A stretch of DNA of 6,384 bases from Pseudomonadota bacterium (GTDB taxonomy: Bacteria; Pseudomonadota; Alphaproteobacteria; Reyranellales; Reyranellaceae): NCBI GenBank assembly GCA_023436825.1, contig JAEZHS010000068.1:1-6384 (forward strand). The letters are read 5' to 3'. Shown piece by piece: positions 5,944 through 6,384 of the stretch. Both the position numbers and the translations under genes were made by a program. A model generated the notes under the pieces. That model was given only the letters and a program-made list of their open reading frames with translations, was not told the DNA's origin and searched no databases. Each line of letters starts with the position of its first letter. The stretch's first letter is position 1.

Positions 5944-6384
5944 TCGGCGGTGAGGAAGGCCAGGGCTTCGTCCGCCAGCGCCGCCACCTCGGCCAGCCAG
6001 CGCTGCCGTTCCTCGTCGGAACTCGTCGCGACGACACCGAACAGCGAGCGCATGACATGGCGCACGCCGCAATAGCGCAGGATGCAGTCGCGCCACATGC
6101 GTTCCAGCGGATCGCCGAACGCTTCGCGTTCGCGCTCCAGCGGCGTATTGCCGGTGTTGATGACCAGCGCCACCTTGGTGGCGAGCAAACCCACGGGGAC
6201 ATCGCCCTGGTCGACACCTTTGATGAACCCGTAGGCGGCGTCTTGCGCAAAGACGCGGTCGATCCAGCCCTTCATGATGGCGGGCGGCGCGCCCCAGCAG
6301 TTGGGATGGACGATGCCCAAAAGATCGCTGTCGCGCAGCTCGGCGATGTGCCGACGGACCAGCGGATCGGCCGTCGCCTGACCG
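5940..6384 (-). CDS. Flavodoxin-fold NAD(P)H oxidoreductase, N-terminus beyond the window
   Basis: The visible 147 residues are the C-terminal two thirds of a Flavodoxin_2 family enzyme (relatives include KefF, MdaB and NQO1-type quinone reductases). These are cytoplasmic FMN or FAD proteins that transfer two electrons from NAD(P)H to quinones or similar acceptors. The diagnostic block is HPNCWGAPPAIMKGWIDRVF (visible residues 26-45), matching the family's W-x-x-P-A-x-x-K-G-W-x-D-R-V-F, followed by AYGF. NTGNTP, the RYCGV segment and the final E-x-x-x-W-L helix fit too. The frame is open to the right edge, so the true start lies outside. A TTG at 6318-6320 is internal. It converges on the GrpB-type gene with overlapping TAG stops. 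A terminator between the two is not seen. The exact substrate is unknown. Confidence 0.88.
   Translation of the reverse strand, partial: GQATADPLVRRHIAELRDSDLLGIVHPNCWGAPPAIMKGWIDRVFAQDAAYGFIKGVDQGDVPVGLLATKVALVINTGNTPLEREREAFGDPLERMWRDCILRYCGVRHVMRSLFGVVATSSDEERQRWLAEVAALADEALAFLTAD

Overview
The window is GC-rich, with strongly G/C-ending codons, and carries a compact set of housekeeping genes typical of Proteobacteria. The maf/aroE/coaE/dnaQ gene set, the sequence style of the Maf protein and the DnaQ start (MREIVLDTETTG) point to an alphaproteobacterium. The genus cannot be fixed from the sequence alone.

Layout. Positions 1-335 hold no convincing gene. They contain a strong sigma70-type promoter pointing left out of the window (95-123), a leader hairpin (14-31), and a probable dnaQ terminator interleaved with a 10-bp inverted repeat (203-264). 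Positions 336-2694 form a leftward gene group: a quinone oxidoreductase-like gene, then coaE (dephospho-CoA kinase), then dnaQ (DNA polymerase III epsilon). Spacings are 23 and 14 bp, so the three probably form one operon. A gap of 82 bp with overlapping candidate promoters separates this from a rightward group. That group is an exported PQQ-type sugar dehydrogenase (2777-3895), maf (3905-4504), aroE (4501-5391) and a GrpB/UPF0157-family gene (5398-5943), with junctions of 9 bp, a 4-bp ATGA overlap, and 6 bp. A leftward flavodoxin-fold NAD(P)H oxidoreductase enters from the right edge (5940-6384, N-terminus missing). Its stop codon shares the palindrome CTAG with the GrpB stop.

How the genes relate. 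aroE makes shikimate for aromatic amino acids. coaE finishes coenzyme A. dnaQ proofreads replication. maf removes non-canonical nucleotides. The two oxidoreductases and the sugar dehydrogenase are redox enzymes with no evident pathway link to these genes. In many alphaproteobacteria maf-aroE-coaE-dnaQ run in one direction. Here the cluster is broken between aroE and coaE, and the halves are arranged back to back around the dehydrogenase/oxidoreductase pair. The place after aroE is taken by a GrpB-type gene with clearly lower GC at third codon positions.

I see no sign of a new multi-gene system, CRISPR array, transposon or phage element. The points most worth a second look are the rearranged cluster, the compositionally odd grpB-like gene, the strong outward promoter at the left edge, and the interleaved inverted repeats behind dnaQ.
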